Shown: positions 12,541-23,485 of the stretch, piece by piece
How the letters are laid out: every line of letters starts with the position of its first letter
Numbering within the stretch: the first letter of the stretch is position 1
Source of the DNA: Jacaranda mimosifolia
Lineage: Eukaryota > Streptophyta > Magnoliopsida > Lamiales > Bignoniaceae
Assembly (NCBI GenBank): GCA_018894105.1
Contig: CM032123.1
Coordinates: forward strand, 25,831,744 to 25,895,743
Direction: 5' to 3'
Length of the DNA stretch: 64,000 nt
The notes under the pieces: generated by a model
What the model saw: only the letters and a program-made list of their open reading frames with translations
Databases searched by the model: none
What the model was told of the DNA's origin: nothing
Translations under genes and position numbers: made by a program

Positions 12541-12939
12541 ATTGCCCTCGTATTATACTCAAATTCTTTTACTGGAATATAAGCACGACCTCTATAATCA
12601 GTTCTTCCTTTATGGGGATCAGGCGATTCAATCTTTGAGTTGGGTGGTTCATCTGCTATCTGGATTGTGTTAATGTCTTTTGTCTCCTGGGGTACAAAAC
12701 ACCAGCACATTAGATACGAAAATTTTCTTATTATTCCCAAAACATAAACAAATATACATCACATTCTCCAATACAAATTTCACATTCTCCAACCTCACTC
12801 TCAAAACTCATTATCCCAAAACAAATAATCCAAAATACATAATTCATATCCAAACATTACCTTAACCTTTCACGAATGCAACGGAATATGTAAAATTGGA
12901 ATTGCAACATAAAGCAGAGTCTTTAATTAAAAGCGAAGT

Positions 12940-13180
12940 ATCAACTATTGAAGTACAAAAGATTAGGACATTAAGTATAAATATCACCAATATGGAGTAC
13001 AAAAGATCAGTACGTTAAGTACAAATATCACCAACATGGAGTACAAAATATCAGCACATTAAGTACAAATATCACCAACATGGTATACAAAAGATCAGCG
13101 TATTAAGTACAAATATCACCAATATGGAGTACAAAATATCAGCACATTAAGTGCAAATATCACCAATATGAGATACAAAA
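12940..13180. repeat. 44-bp tandem repeat, five units
   Basis: AAATATCACCAA recurs at 12979, 13023, 13067, 13111 and 13155, a strict 44-base period. Units carry GGAGTACAAAA and ATTAAGTACAAAT, so the GTAC-centred motif is inverted relative to the arrays on the left. Confidence 0.92.
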
Positions 13181-13182
13181 TA

Positions 13183-13560
13183 TACTGCAGGCTTGAATGT
13201 TTTATACTACAATTGCTTCTAAAATATACTGTACTTTCATTTAATATATATTGCAAGATTAAATATTTTGTACTAAAATTGCTTTTAAAATGTATTGTAG
13301 ATACACAGACTATATACTACACTTTCAGTTAATGTATACTGCAGGCTTGAATGTTTTTGTACTACCAATGCTTCTAAAATGTACTGCAATTACACATATT
13401 ATATACTACATTTTTGCTTAATGTGTACTACAAGCTTGAATGTTTATACTACATTTGCTTCTAAAATGTACTGCAATTACACAAATTATATACTACAATT
13501 TTGCCTAATATGTACTGCAAGCTTTGATGTTTTGTACTACATATAATATACTATCACTTT
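13183..13560. repeat. degenerate TACTGCAGGCTTGAATGTTT repeat
   Basis: Variants of TACTGCAGGCTTGAATGTTT start near 13183, 13250, 13337, 13426 and 13516, about 70-90 bases apart. TTCTAAAATGTACTGCA-like words lie between most of them. Confidence 0.75.
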
Positions 13561-14103
13561 CAGATAATTTCACCTTATTATTTCAGGTAAAATGACGTAT
13601 AAACCCCAAAAAGGTGAAGTATAACTTTCATGCCTTTCAAGTACAAATCAGAAACTTCCCATCTCACAACAAAACTCATATATATATATATATATATCAA
13701 ATGAGTTCAAGTGTTTAACAACTAAAAAAGGAATAAAAATCCTAAACAGGAGAAAATAGGCAAGAAATAAGAGTAACAATGAAAAATCACGGACATTTAA
13801 AACTGTAAATGCAGAAAATATACCTTTGTTTCTTTTGCTCACTTCTTTTTGTACTTTGCTTCTTGTTGCCGCTATTTCTCCTTCCATTGTCGCAGAAAAA
13901 TGACAGAATTTTTGGTGTCTTTTTTCCCCCCCACTCTTCTTATTCTTCTCTCGTCAATGACAAAGGAATGGCTTCGCGCCCTTTTGTTTGGCCGCTTGGA
14001 GAAGTCGTCGATTTCAGGAAAAAAAGAAAAGAAAAAGGAAAGCGTTCTTCTTGAAGAGAAAACGCATTTCTTAGGTATTATTGTTTTTCTTTCCAACTAC
14101 AAG

Positions 14104-14216
14104 GATATATGGGTCTTTTTAAAAGATATGGGGAGTGATTTGTAAGTTTTGTGAAAAAGTGGGGAGTTTAGTGTGTAAAAATTCAAATGAGGACTGATCA
14201 CTAAAATGAAAGTAGG
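14104..14216 (-). repeat. right terminal inverted repeat of MULE-like element
   Basis: Reverse-complement partner of the left end. Matching words on this strand are GGGGAGTGAT, GGGGAGTTTA, GAGGACTGA and TGAAAGTA. Confidence 0.55.
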
Positions 14217-14251
14217 ATTCGGGATTTTTTTCTAATTAACTGTATTTTTAA

Positions 14252-14775
14252 ATAAAGCAGTAAAATAAATTAATATTTTCTTATGTCAAACAATAATATA
14301 TTACCAATCATCAATCAACTATAATTTATAAATACTTGTACATCTAAAGTTAGAAACACCCCTTTTTTTTATTTTTATTGGAGAAGTTAGAAACACCTTA
14401 ATCAAACACAATTTTTGTATTTACCAACTTTCTATTGCTAAACTTAATGTTCCAAGCTCACTTTCCTGTTTTACTATTTTTATTTCGTCAAAGGGTAGTA
14501 ATTACTTCAGTATCTATATATTACTCATATAAATCTTTGTTTCGTAAACTTTTATAATAATTTTTTAGGTTTAATCTCCAATAAATTGATATTAGTCTAT
14601 TTTCATAATATTCTCTTAATGTTAAATATTATGCCCTTAGAGTCTTAATTTGATGTATCACACTGTCTTAAATTCTAGCATGTATATATATATATATACG
14701 AGTTATGCTCAACTTTTTGTACAAACTCCTAACTAATTTGGTTCGAAGCCTTGATGAACACATCTACTACCTATT
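14252..14775. other. AT-rich spacer, no gene seen
   Basis: This stretch holds a short (TA)n run near 14683-14698. I recognise nothing else in it. Confidence 0.5.
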
Positions 14776-15330
14776 TTAAAGAACTAGCAAATAGAGTACT
14801 AAATTTCTTACCATTGTAGCTTCATGGATAAAGTGAGAGTTAACTTCATTATGTTTTAACTTTTCATTAAATATAACATTATTAGCAGTGCAGATAGCTA
14901 TCTGATTATCATAAATAAGTACAGGTTCATCATAAGCTGAACCTACTTTCCCTACTAAATTCTTGAGCCACAACATTTTACCAACAATATGTACCATATC
15001 CATGTAGTCAATTTTTGCACTGGATTTATCTACCATTATCTATTTCTTTTTGCGCTAAGTTACAACATTTCTACTAATATAGGTGTAATATCCAAAAGAT
15101 TTTCACAATAGGCTATCTTCACTTGTTCATGCTTCTTAATAACAACCTTTTATCATGAGAAATCTTAATATATTTTAGTAACCTAAGAGTAGTTTTTAGT
15201 GAACTTAATTGACTAATTATTTCCACTATAGAGATATCAGGTCTAGTTATAGTTACTATATCAACTTTTCTACAAATCATTTGTACTTCACCTTATCCTC
15301 CAAATATTCAGCATCATCAACGTCCCAAAA
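14776..15330 (-). pseudogene. copia RT/RNase H fragment, heavily decayed
   Basis: On the - strand the sequence reads from about 15300 downward: ITRPDIS (compare copia TRPDI), a degraded stretch with stops, NVVT*RKKK just before the RNase H region, then VDKSSAKIDYMDMVH, MLWLKNLVGKVGSAYDEP, IYDNQIAICTANNVIF and KHNEVNSHFIHEA. These are the ordered motifs of copia RNase H. The 86-codon open stretch 14776-15036 is the best preserved part. No LTR could be assigned. It is unrelated in detail to the other copia copies in the window. Confidence 0.65.
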
Positions 15331-15814
15331 CAGAATTCTAATTCATACGAGTGTTCGTCAATTTCATGCGAAGTAAACCAATTGTTTAAAGTAAATCAAG
15401 TGCATACTTCCTTTGAGATAATAAGACCCATGCTCGCTATGAGCATAACTTACTTCCTTTGAGATAATGAGATCCATGCTCACTATAAGCAATCTAAATG
15501 CCCATAATATGTCTAAGATGTCCCATATCCTCAGTGATAAAGCGTTGCGCATATATGCTTAGTCTTTTCGATACCCTAACATTACTACCAAATACCAAAA
15601 CATTAACAACATAAACCAGAGGACCATTAGTCACTGCCCATGCCGCACAAAGACTAATAATCTATTTGCATTTGTAAAAGCTAAAGTCACAAATGAAATG
15701 GCTTAACTTGTCAAGTTAAACTTGAAGACTCTGCTTCAAATCATAAGTTGCTTTCTTAAATTTGACACAATATGATGCCTCTCTCTCTCTCCCCCCCCTC
15801 TAAGCAACATAAAT
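15331..15814. other. spacer, decayed repeat
   Basis: The word CTTTGAGATAAT..GA(G/C)CCATGCTC occurs twice (near 15411 and 15456), so a small tandem duplication is present. A (CT)n run then C8 lies at about 15780-15798, just before the gypsy LTR. No gene seen. Confidence 0.4.
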
Positions 15815-16117
15815 TATAGTTCAAACTAAGGCCCTAAGGACATAAAAGAAAAAACTCAATAAGAGACAAAATTAATTAAATAAAAAGGGCCACTAAGCCT
15901 ACTTAACTATGTCTACTCAAGATAGACTCCATAATCTAAACAGGTTCAAGCACAAAAAAGACCTAACCAGTATAAAAACTAACTTTCACAGCCAAAAAGA
16001 CATCTAAGTGATTATTTTTTTCACTAGAGTACTGGCTTTATGTGGTCGTGTTCCAACAATAGAAGCCCAGTATTCATTGATTTATGAAAAGGACACTAAA
16101 TTCCATCTTATGCAACA
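15815..16117 (+). repeat. 5' LTR of gypsy copy A
   Basis: Aligns along its length with 22667-22940. Shared words include TCAAACTAAG, AATAAGAGA, AATTAAATAAAA and AGCCAAAAAGACATCTAAG (GGCATTTAGG in the other copy), and TATTGATTTA near the end. It ends ATGCAACA. The left boundary is approximate. Confidence 0.6.
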
Positions 16118-16140
16118 TTATCTGGTGTCATCTATAGAGA
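16118..16140 (+). other. putative primer binding site, gypsy copy A
   Basis: TTATCTGGTGTCATCTATAG follows the LTR. It looks like a C-to-T decayed form of the TTGGCGCCGTCTGTGGG-type site found after the LTR in many plant gypsy elements of this gag group. Copy C has TTTTGGTCATGTCTATGAG in the same place. Confidence 0.45.
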
Positions 16141-16439
16141 GCGTCCTTTTCATTATGGAACACTAAGAAGGCAGACAAGATCTAAAGCTCGAGAATCTAG
16201 CGCCTAAGTGGCATTCTGATGAGAGAATGAGGAGAATAATTGATGAATATGAAACCATTCCCAATGGTTGAATAAGTGCTTGGCATGAGCCCCCAAAATA
16301 GAGGTACCATTCGAGTCGCAAGTTCTAATCCCTGGATGCCCAACCTTATAGACTACTTAAGAGGCCCTGTTAGCATTGGTTGAAGATGCCTCCTCATGAG
16401 ATGCACCTAAGCAGTAGCCTAATATACTAATGAGCATCA

Positions 16440-17540
16440 TTTACAAAAGCAACCCCAATCATCTCATTGGAGTTGAGAAGCTCCATCATTTCCCAAAAGA
16501 ACTGAATATAGGGTGAATGACGAATGGGGCATGGCTCTTTAACCACCCCAGCAAGTGAATGTGCATTCTTCCCTCCATGCTGTTCAATCCCAGCTAATAT
16601 CGATCATAGCTAGAGCTCTTATTCACTCTGCCATCCCTCAACATATGATAGGCGTGGGAAGTGAGTATTTTCCTCTAGTTTGTTGCCCTCCCTAGGCATA
16701 GCCCTTTCTACTTGGCAATCCTAGTATAATCACTCCCCTATGGCATAAAGATCATGAACCTCCTAGAGTTTAATGGTACAAGCGAGCCCCAAGAGCACTT
16801 GGGTAACTTCTTAGCACGAATGGAGCTCTATAAGTTGTGCGAAGTTGTTTATTGCAAGGCGTACAACAGTAACGAAATGCGCCCTAACCTGGTCAATTAG
16901 ATGCCTACATGTTAGATAAATGGATGGGAGTAGCTACCACAATATATCCTCCACAACTTCTCTATTAATTGCAAAGTAACCTAAAATATCGGTATACTTA
17001 TTCACTATCAAGCAGAAAGATGGAGAAGACTTGAAGGAGTACATCAATTGATTTATCTAAACAGTCTGTGGACCCCCCATCTTAATTAAAAGCTTCTGCC
17101 TAGCATGATATCTTAAAACTTAAAGCATCAAAAGCTTAGAGATTCCCTAGCATGATAATTGTGTGCCACACATGATAGCTCCCATTCGAGCTAAGAAGTA
17201 CATTCGGATTGAAAAAGTAATAGCTTCGGTAAAAGCCAATAAGTTGAAGGTGCAAGAGGAAGAAACTAATACAAGTAATAAGCTAGAGGACTGTAGGTGC
17301 AAACCTCTTAGATTTTTCTAGGTACACTCTCTTAAATGCCCTGAGGGCAGAAATACTTGTTATGTTGAGCAACAAGGCTTAGTACAATGTCCCACAAAGA
17401 TGGTGGATAGTCTCGAGGAATAAAAGTTCAAAAAGTACAATTGCTTCCACCGTTATTGGGATATACGACTAAAGAGTGTCGCAACCTAAAGAATGAAGTC
17501 ATGAAACTAATCTAATGAGGATACTTGAAGGAGTTGTAGC
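16440..17540 (+). pseudogene. gypsy gag remnant, copy A
   Basis: Near 16767 the sequence reads FNGTSEPQEHLGNFLARMELY, a clear plant gypsy gag capsid motif. Near 17005 it reads IKQKDGEDLKEYIN, the second conserved gag block. Near 17430-17530 it reads KYNCFHRYW...KECRNLKNEVMKLI**GYLKEL, the C-terminal zinc-knuckle region of this gag type. Stops and frameshifts separate the blocks. Gag forms the particle that packages element RNA; this copy cannot make it. Confidence 0.7.
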
Positions 17541-17749
17541 CTATACGCATGATAATCCCAAAAAGCAGTTCGGCACAGAAATGATAGAGTCCACTGGCGC
17601 TTGTGTGGATGACAGTTAAAGTTTTGGAAAAGGGAATACCAACAAGAAAGTGACAACCTGCCACTATCAATGCCATTTTTATGATCTTCGGGAGATTTAC
17701 TGGAGATGACTCCAATGCACAAAATGCCTCATAAGGGAAGGGAAGTGCA

Positions 17750-18200
17750 CATAAATGCTCTGAAACCACTTCTTTGCATTACCTTCGGAGAAGAAGATAT
17801 GGAAGTAATAAAGAGCAAGCACTATATGAGATCTCAACTTCCCTTGCCAACTTTTGGTAAAGAAAACCCTAGTGGACAATAGAAGTTCTATAGGCATAAT
17901 TTTTTATGATGCCTTCGTCTAACTCGATGTAAATAATGCCCAGTTGCAAAAGATCAATACCCCTTGGTCAAGTTCATTGGCGAGATAGAGTAAGCACTTA
18001 GAGAAATCTCATTTCCTCTTTCCTTAGGCACTCATGCACTGGAGGGTCACAAAGATGATGAAATTCCTAGTTGTCAAGGCCTTTTTCGCGTCTAACATCA
18101 TCTTTAGGAGTTCTACCTTGAATATTTTCTAGACAATTGTGTCAACCTATTATATGAAGATGAAATTCCTTGCTTTCGCTGGGATATGATAAGCAACTGG
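17750..18200 (+). pseudogene. gypsy aspartic protease remnant, copy A
   Basis: The sequence reads ITFGEEDMEVIKSKHY, then VDNRSSIGIIFYDAF and QKINTPLVKFIGEIE, then ISFPLSLGTHALEGHK. This matches the retropepsin-like segment that follows gag in this gypsy group, where VD(G/N)-x-SS is the active-site region. Stops interrupt it. Copy C carries the equivalent segment at 40860-41210. Confidence 0.6.
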
Positions 18201-18689
18201 CAATCATGGCATAGCCAAATAATATCACGCCAATATCTTGGTAAAGGTGAAACTCCCTACTGTGAGCCAGGATAGTCCTAGAGGATGTCATAGGAGTAAC
18301 TGTAGAAATGAAGGCAAAATCCCACTTTTAAAATTCAACAATGTTCAATCCCTCATATAGGAGGCGAACTCCTGAGGAAAGAAATGTATGAATAAGAGCG
18401 CGCAGTAGGAAACCCCCCTTCCCCCAGAAAAAGAGATGACTTATCCTCGGTGATCTAATCCCCAAACGAACTTGTTCATTTTAGCTTATTAGACTAGGTT
18501 CTCTTTTTATTAAAAGTAAGTTTGAGTTTTGGTAGCTTAGGTCAACATTTTCTCTGCCATGTATAAACTTTGCCCAAACTTGAGAGATGACAAATTTTAC
18601 TTTAAAATTTAATATCACATTTCGATTTCTTTTAAAATAATTATCTTTATTTACTGTAGACTGACTTCTTACAGGAACAACATATCCAC

Positions 18690-19480
18690 CTTAAAACCTT
18701 AAAGGGCATACAAGAACAACATCTCTAAGGGAGATCCTAAAAGGATTTTTCCATGGAATATCATCTCCAAGAGAGATCCCAAGGGGTTCCCTCGATGGAG
18801 TAAAATTTTTTTGCTATAAGACTCTAATGTGGCGCATGGAAAAATCAAGACTACTATATAACCTCCAAGGAGGTGCGCGGTAAACAAGAACGCTATAAAA
18901 TCCTTAATAAGGCATGAGCAAACAAGATTGCTATAAGACCCTTAAGAGGCACACAACAACCAAGGATACTATAAGACCTTTAAGGAAGCGCACAACAACT
19001 AAGACTATTATAAGACCTTAAAGAGGTGCATAAGAAACGGGACTGCTATAAGACTCCCAAGGGGATGTGTAACAATCAAGATTGCTATAAGTCCCCCAAG
19101 AGGGCACACAACACGTAGCCCACATCAAAAGAGACTGCTATAAGACCCCTAAGAGAGAGCGCAACAAACAAGACTATTATAAAACCCCTAAGGGGAAGCA
19201 TAACAAATGAGACTGCTATAAGGCCCCCAAAGGAGCATGCAGCAAACGTGACTTCTAAAGACCCCCAAAGAGACTCGCATAAATCAATATTGGTAGAAAA
19301 TAATACTGTTGCAAGATCCCCAAGTTGCTCTAAAAAATTAGGTAAGTAGTATGTAAAAATCAAGTATGTTGTAAAATCAAAAGGACTCATAGAAATTGCC
19401 TCTACTATAAGACCCTAAGGGGGCTTCAAGATAGATAGTTATGTAGTAAGATCCCAGAGGGTACACAGAGAGAGAGAAAG
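18690..19480 (+). repeat. 39-bp degenerate minisatellite, about 16-20 units
   Basis: GACTGCTATAAGACCCC(T/C)AAGGGG-like units recur about every 37-40 bases. GCTATAAG-type starts lie at 18892, 18930, 18968, 19008, 19045, 19084, 19137, 19176 and 19215, and the last clear copy is near 19405. It lies between protease and the 3' region of the gypsy element, where plant gypsy elements of the Tat group often carry tandem arrays. Confidence 0.85.
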
Positions 19481-19849
19481 AGAGAGCCACCTCATGGTGA
19501 AACCTTGAGGGTGCAAAAATATGATAAAGCGCAAATAACACACAAGAATAGAAAACCACAAACCATGCAATCATAGAAACAAGAAAATGTAATAAGATCA
19601 CAAAAGTTGCTCGAATATCCATAGAAAAATATGTAAAGTCTAACGATATCAGAATATCTAAATAACAAGCAATGTTTGGCTTATACTTGACCATAAAAAA
19701 AGAAAAACTAACATACTACTAAGAAAAACAAAGGCAAGAACATCGTTAGTTGAAAAGATAAATTTTAGCCTAACTTTTACTCAGTCTCCTATAGAGGCAC
19801 AACAGTTGTACCCTTAAGACTAGCCTATGAAGATTCGCCAATCACCCTA

Positions 19850-20245
19850 GTAGGGAAGTTGATATGTATAGAGGGTCTACCAGCAACAAGCTCTTCAGCA
19901 AATAATATTCAATGCACTAAGCACACAACGACAACTCTGAATAGTCTGCTCATAGATCACAGTAGCCTTCGCCTCGACCGCCTCAAAGAATTCATTAGAG
20001 CCCTTGAATTCTTTCATTACCTCATTCTATATAGTAGATAGAAAAGCTAATCTTGCTCATTTGATGCCTGATTGAGTTCTTCATCTTTTTGATCTCTCTC
20101 CCCTGCAAGTCCTGCAACATTTTCCTTGAGTTTGGCTATCTCATTTGCAGTCCTCTCTACCTGCTGGGATATGTGCACTATTATGTTCAAAGCCTACTCC
20201 AAGACAACAAACAAGTGTTCAAGTGATAATGTAGAATTATGATAA
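19850..20245 (-). pseudogene. antisense coiled-coil reading frame inside gypsy copy A
   Basis: On the - strand from about 20195 the frame reads ALNIIVHISQQVERTANE, continuing into IAKLKENVAGLAGERDQKDE and ELNQASNEQD before a stop near 20050. The heptad pattern is that of a coiled coil. Further decayed frame continues to about 19850. Antisense reading frames between the coding region and the 3' LTR are known from plant gypsy elements of the Tat group, but I cannot name this one. Confidence 0.35.
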
Positions 20246-22083
20246 ATAATAAGAAAATGAAGCGAATTAAAATAAAGATTGAGTTCTCACTCACACTAAG
20301 TCCCTAACAGCTGGCTCCTTCAGTTACACAGAGGAGTAGCTCTACAACTTCCCTTGATCAAAACTCATTAACTCAACCTTGAAGTTTGTCAATGTTGTAA
20401 GAAGTCTCACAAGGGTCGTAATATGAGTCAATGCCAGAAATGCTCCTCAAACCATAAGAAAACAACCTATTGCCCTCACTAGAGTAGAGAGAGAAAGAAG
20501 AGCCTACAGTAGACTCTTGAGGGCACTTCCCAAGTAGCCTAAGATCACTAGCTAATAACCACCATCTACATCAGATTAAGCAATAAAAGGGGAAGCGGAG
20601 GCTGAGACTTTTTGAAATTCCCCCATGAAGCATTTATGCATCAAACAACTAGTGGCACCATGGACTTAGAGGAGGCCCCTCAGGAACACCTTATTCTCAT
20701 AGCATGGATCCTTACTGAGTCAATCTTTTTCCTTGCCATAGGCAACTGAACCAAGTTAACTTTGCAAATGCATAAAAAAACACTAGTTGAGGGAAAGTCA
20801 TAAATGCAAAGAACAAGTCTAGAAGCAAGGGAAAAAAGCTAAAGAAACTAACTCAATATCGATAGGAAACATATATGTGATATCAAAAAGAGAAACAAAG
20901 ATTCTAATCTCACTAAAATGCTCTTGGAAGCCATAATGAACGTTGAGCAAGCGTATCATGGAAGGTGAACTACTCCATACATGGGAAAATCCCTAGCTCT
21001 CTTCTCTCAAACAAAAAGAAAAAAAAAAGAAAAAGAAATGGTTCTTCCAAAGTCCTTAAGATGATAGCACTTCAGTTAAAAAATCTATATGGTCGCTAGA
21101 GAATGAAGGAGAGAAGTGCTCTTTGAAAATTTTCTAACTATGAAAAGAGCATGAAAACTATTTAAGAAGATTGGAAGACCTAACTCTCTGGGTGATGTTG
21201 GAACCCTATGAAGTGCACAAAGAGTATGTGGAGCAAATTAACTCAAGCATATCCATAACTGCTGACTATCTCTAATAACAAAGGATCGAAGATAATATAG
21301 AATCTACTACTCAAATAACCACAAAAAATAGTGAAGTACCCAGGAGAAGGAGACATAAGAGGTCTTCTAAAGAGGAAAGCATAAACTCAAATTCATCATA
21401 GAGACTGTTGTGCCTCAAAAGATATAACTATCTGGAGTAAGCATACAAGGTAGACTATTAATACCAACAAGACTCTCATCTAAAACAAAAGCGTCCTCAG
21501 GCTCTTCCTCAAAAGAGTCATCTTTTCTAGACTTAAATTCTGAATCTGACCTCAACACTAATGAAGAAAATGAATCAATGACTAAGGACTAATAGACGTG
21601 CTCATAATACGCAACCTCACAACCTAAGATAGGACTGTAAGGTGCACTAAAAGAGGGGTCGCAAACTCATAGAATGCTGCAACACCATGAAGAGATGACC
21701 CCCATGAACCTGCAAAACTCTAATGCTAGCTTGATGACACTAGGTGGTAGGTGCCCCGTGGGCCCTTACCTTATGGGTGACTGCCTTAGCGTTGGCCACC
21801 ATATAGCCGATCATCCCTTGGTTGGCTGCCCCCTGCGGTCAGCCGTTGCTAACTCTTACTCCACCTGTATCAACCCTGCTATCATATAGATGAGCCCACT
21901 ACAATCATCACTACCCTAAATCTCTCTATCAAGTTTGTACTTTCCCAAGGTGACTCTCCCACAAGTATTAGTCAATTTGAGTATTTGGAAGAAGTAAAGA
22001 AAATGTACAAGACTAACATTTCGAACTCATCTTGCTAGTAATGAAGGAATGTGTCCAAGTCTTGAGCATTTTATTATTGCTAA

Positions 22084-22420
22084 AGGCCCGTTGTTTTCAT
22101 TTTCAAACACTATTTTCATATTTTCCACTATTTGAAAATTAGAATACATCACTTTTTACACATTTTCACCTAACATATTTTTATTTTCATTCTCAAAACA
22201 CATTCTCCAATAACCTTATATATTTCTCCCAATAATTTATATATCTTCTCTCTCTATTATCATTATTTCTATTTCTTTCAACCTATAACCTACTAAATTC
22301 AACATAATCATTATTTTTCTAATAATCTATCAAAATAAAAATTATTTTCGCTAACTACCTTTTCAAATTTAAAAATAATGAAAAAGAAAAATGAGAATGA
22401 AAATAAAACCAAATTTGCCC
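22084..22420. mobile_element. Tourist-like MITE (PIF/Harbinger type)
   Basis: A 337-bp AT-rich element flanked by TAA on both sides (22081-22083 and 22421-22423), the 3-bp duplication of PIF/Harbinger elements. Ends are imperfect inverted copies: left AGGCCCGTTGTTTTCATTTTC, right (reverse complement) GGGCAAATTTGGTTTTATTT. Removing it joins TTATTGC-TAA-GGCTCATGG. No coding capacity. Confidence 0.62.
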
Positions 22421-22666
22421 TAAGGCTCATGGAGAGTACAAATTGCTAGTAAAGTAAGATCTCCTGAAGTAAAAAATAATAAAATTACTAACTTATCAAT
22501 TCGTTAATTAATTAATATTTAGATTAATTAAAATTAAATTAAAGGCAAGTAAAGATAATAATAATAATAAAATTAACTATTATGATAAGAAAAATTAAAA
22601 ATAACAATTAAATAATACTTTCAATTTGCAAAGGTAAATTCTCACTTGAAAGTAACGGGAGCTAGA

Positions 22667-22940
22667 TGATATGTCAAACTAAGACTTTAAGAGCAAAGTA
22701 AAAACCTAATAAGAGAGCAAATTAATCAAATAAAAGGGTCATTGACCCCACCTAACTAAGTCCGCTAAAATGGGCTCAAGTCCACCAAGGTTCTAACTAA
22801 TAAAGATCAATTTCCATAGCCAAAAAGGCATTTAGGCAATCATTTGTTTAACTTGAATACTAAGTCTCTACGAGCGAATTCCAAAGGCCAAATTCCACCA
22901 TTTATTGATTTACAAGAAGGATCTTGAAAAATCAATACTC
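22667..22940 (+). repeat. 3' LTR of gypsy copy A
   Basis: Starts near TGATATGTCAAACTAAG after a purine-rich AGTAACGGGAG. It aligns with 15815-16117 and more loosely with the LTRs of copies B and C. The right boundary is approximate because similarity fades after GATTTACAAGAAGG. Confidence 0.6.
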
Positions 22941-23477
22941 TAGTGGCTGCTCTATGAAAGTAGTTTTATCTAAACCACTACGCAAATGGACTTTTTCACA
23001 TGTAGTTGATATATAGGTCAACCTTGATTAATTGTTAAGGGACATAAAAACTCTAATGGAATTGAGAAGAATAATTAGACCAAAGGCTTCAAGGTAGTCA
23101 ATAAATCAATTTGATAAACTTTTTTGCAATCAATTTTGATACTAATTCAAAATAATACTATGAATTGTCCCATCAAGTTGAAACTTTAGGCTAAACATTC
23201 ACTGGTGAGCAACATTATGTGTATTACGAGGAGCCGACACTAGCTTTCTAGTACTTATAAACACAGGTTGCCATCTCTCCATCCATAGGCATCTTCTACT
23301 TAGGGTGTTGAATTACTCATGGTATGTCTTAGGAATAGATTATAAGGAAAGAGAAAAAAAAGCTATAATATTAGAAGCTAATGTTAGCAAAAAAAGATGG
23401 TCATTTAATTGGTGCATAGTACATGATCTATTGAATTTGTAAAGGGCAATCAGAAGATTGGTATCAGATATGAGGTA
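22941..23477 (-). other. spacer with possible copia RT scrap
   Basis: On the - strand around 23160-23080 the sequence reads LIAKKFIKLIY followed, in another frame, by DYLEAFG. This resembles the copia RT stretch LVAKGF...DYxE(T/A)F. The rest is unreadable. Too short and broken for more than a tentative call. Confidence 0.28.
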
Positions 23478-23485
23478 GTAAGAAC

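Larger units (their letters stand above)
8733..14242. mobile_element. MULE-like element with long inverted ends
   Basis: The two ends are diverged inverted copies for roughly 110-140 bp. On the left, TACTTTCA...TTCAGTCCCCACTTGA...AAACTCC...ATCACTCCCTA (about 8758-8856) matches the reverse complement of the right end (about 14110-14216) in order. TATTTTTAA occurs just outside each end (8724-8732 and 14243-14251), fitting the 9-bp duplication of Mutator-like elements, although this AT-rich 9-mer could arise by chance. A fragment like the N-terminal domain of MuDR transposases lies inside at about 10690-10910. The rest is mostly tandem arrays. The class call is inference from long inverted ends, 9-bp duplication and that fragment; exact ends are uncertain by some bases. 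Confidence 0.55.
15815..22940 (+). mobile_element. Ty3-gypsy-family LTR element without recognisable pol (copy A)
   Basis: Two direct LTR copies of about 280-300 bases (15815-16117 and 22667-22940) flank gag and protease remnants, a 39-bp minisatellite and a long 3' region. I could not read reverse transcriptase, integrase or RNase H anywhere between. Gag-only or gag-protease elements of this build are known in plants as TR-GAG retrotransposons; loss of pol by deletion is the alternative. The element is old: every frame has stops and the LTRs differ at many positions. A Tourist-like MITE (22084-22420) inserted later. Confidence 0.65.

Noticed and set aside
9310..13560. Tandem arrays considered as a CRISPR array or centromeric satellite
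   Set aside because: Repeats are contiguous with no unique spacers, periods differ between blocks, and they are confined between inverted ends of one element.
13648..14145. Frames of 74-98 codons on both strands near the right end of the MULE-like element
   Set aside because: They overlap each other, two include the simple AT run or low-complexity lysine tracts, and no domain is visible. A captured gene piece cannot be excluded, but nothing supports it.
21674..21889. 71-codon frame with Cys/Pro/Gly-rich sequence
   Set aside because: It lies in the decayed 3' part of gypsy copy A and has no known motif.
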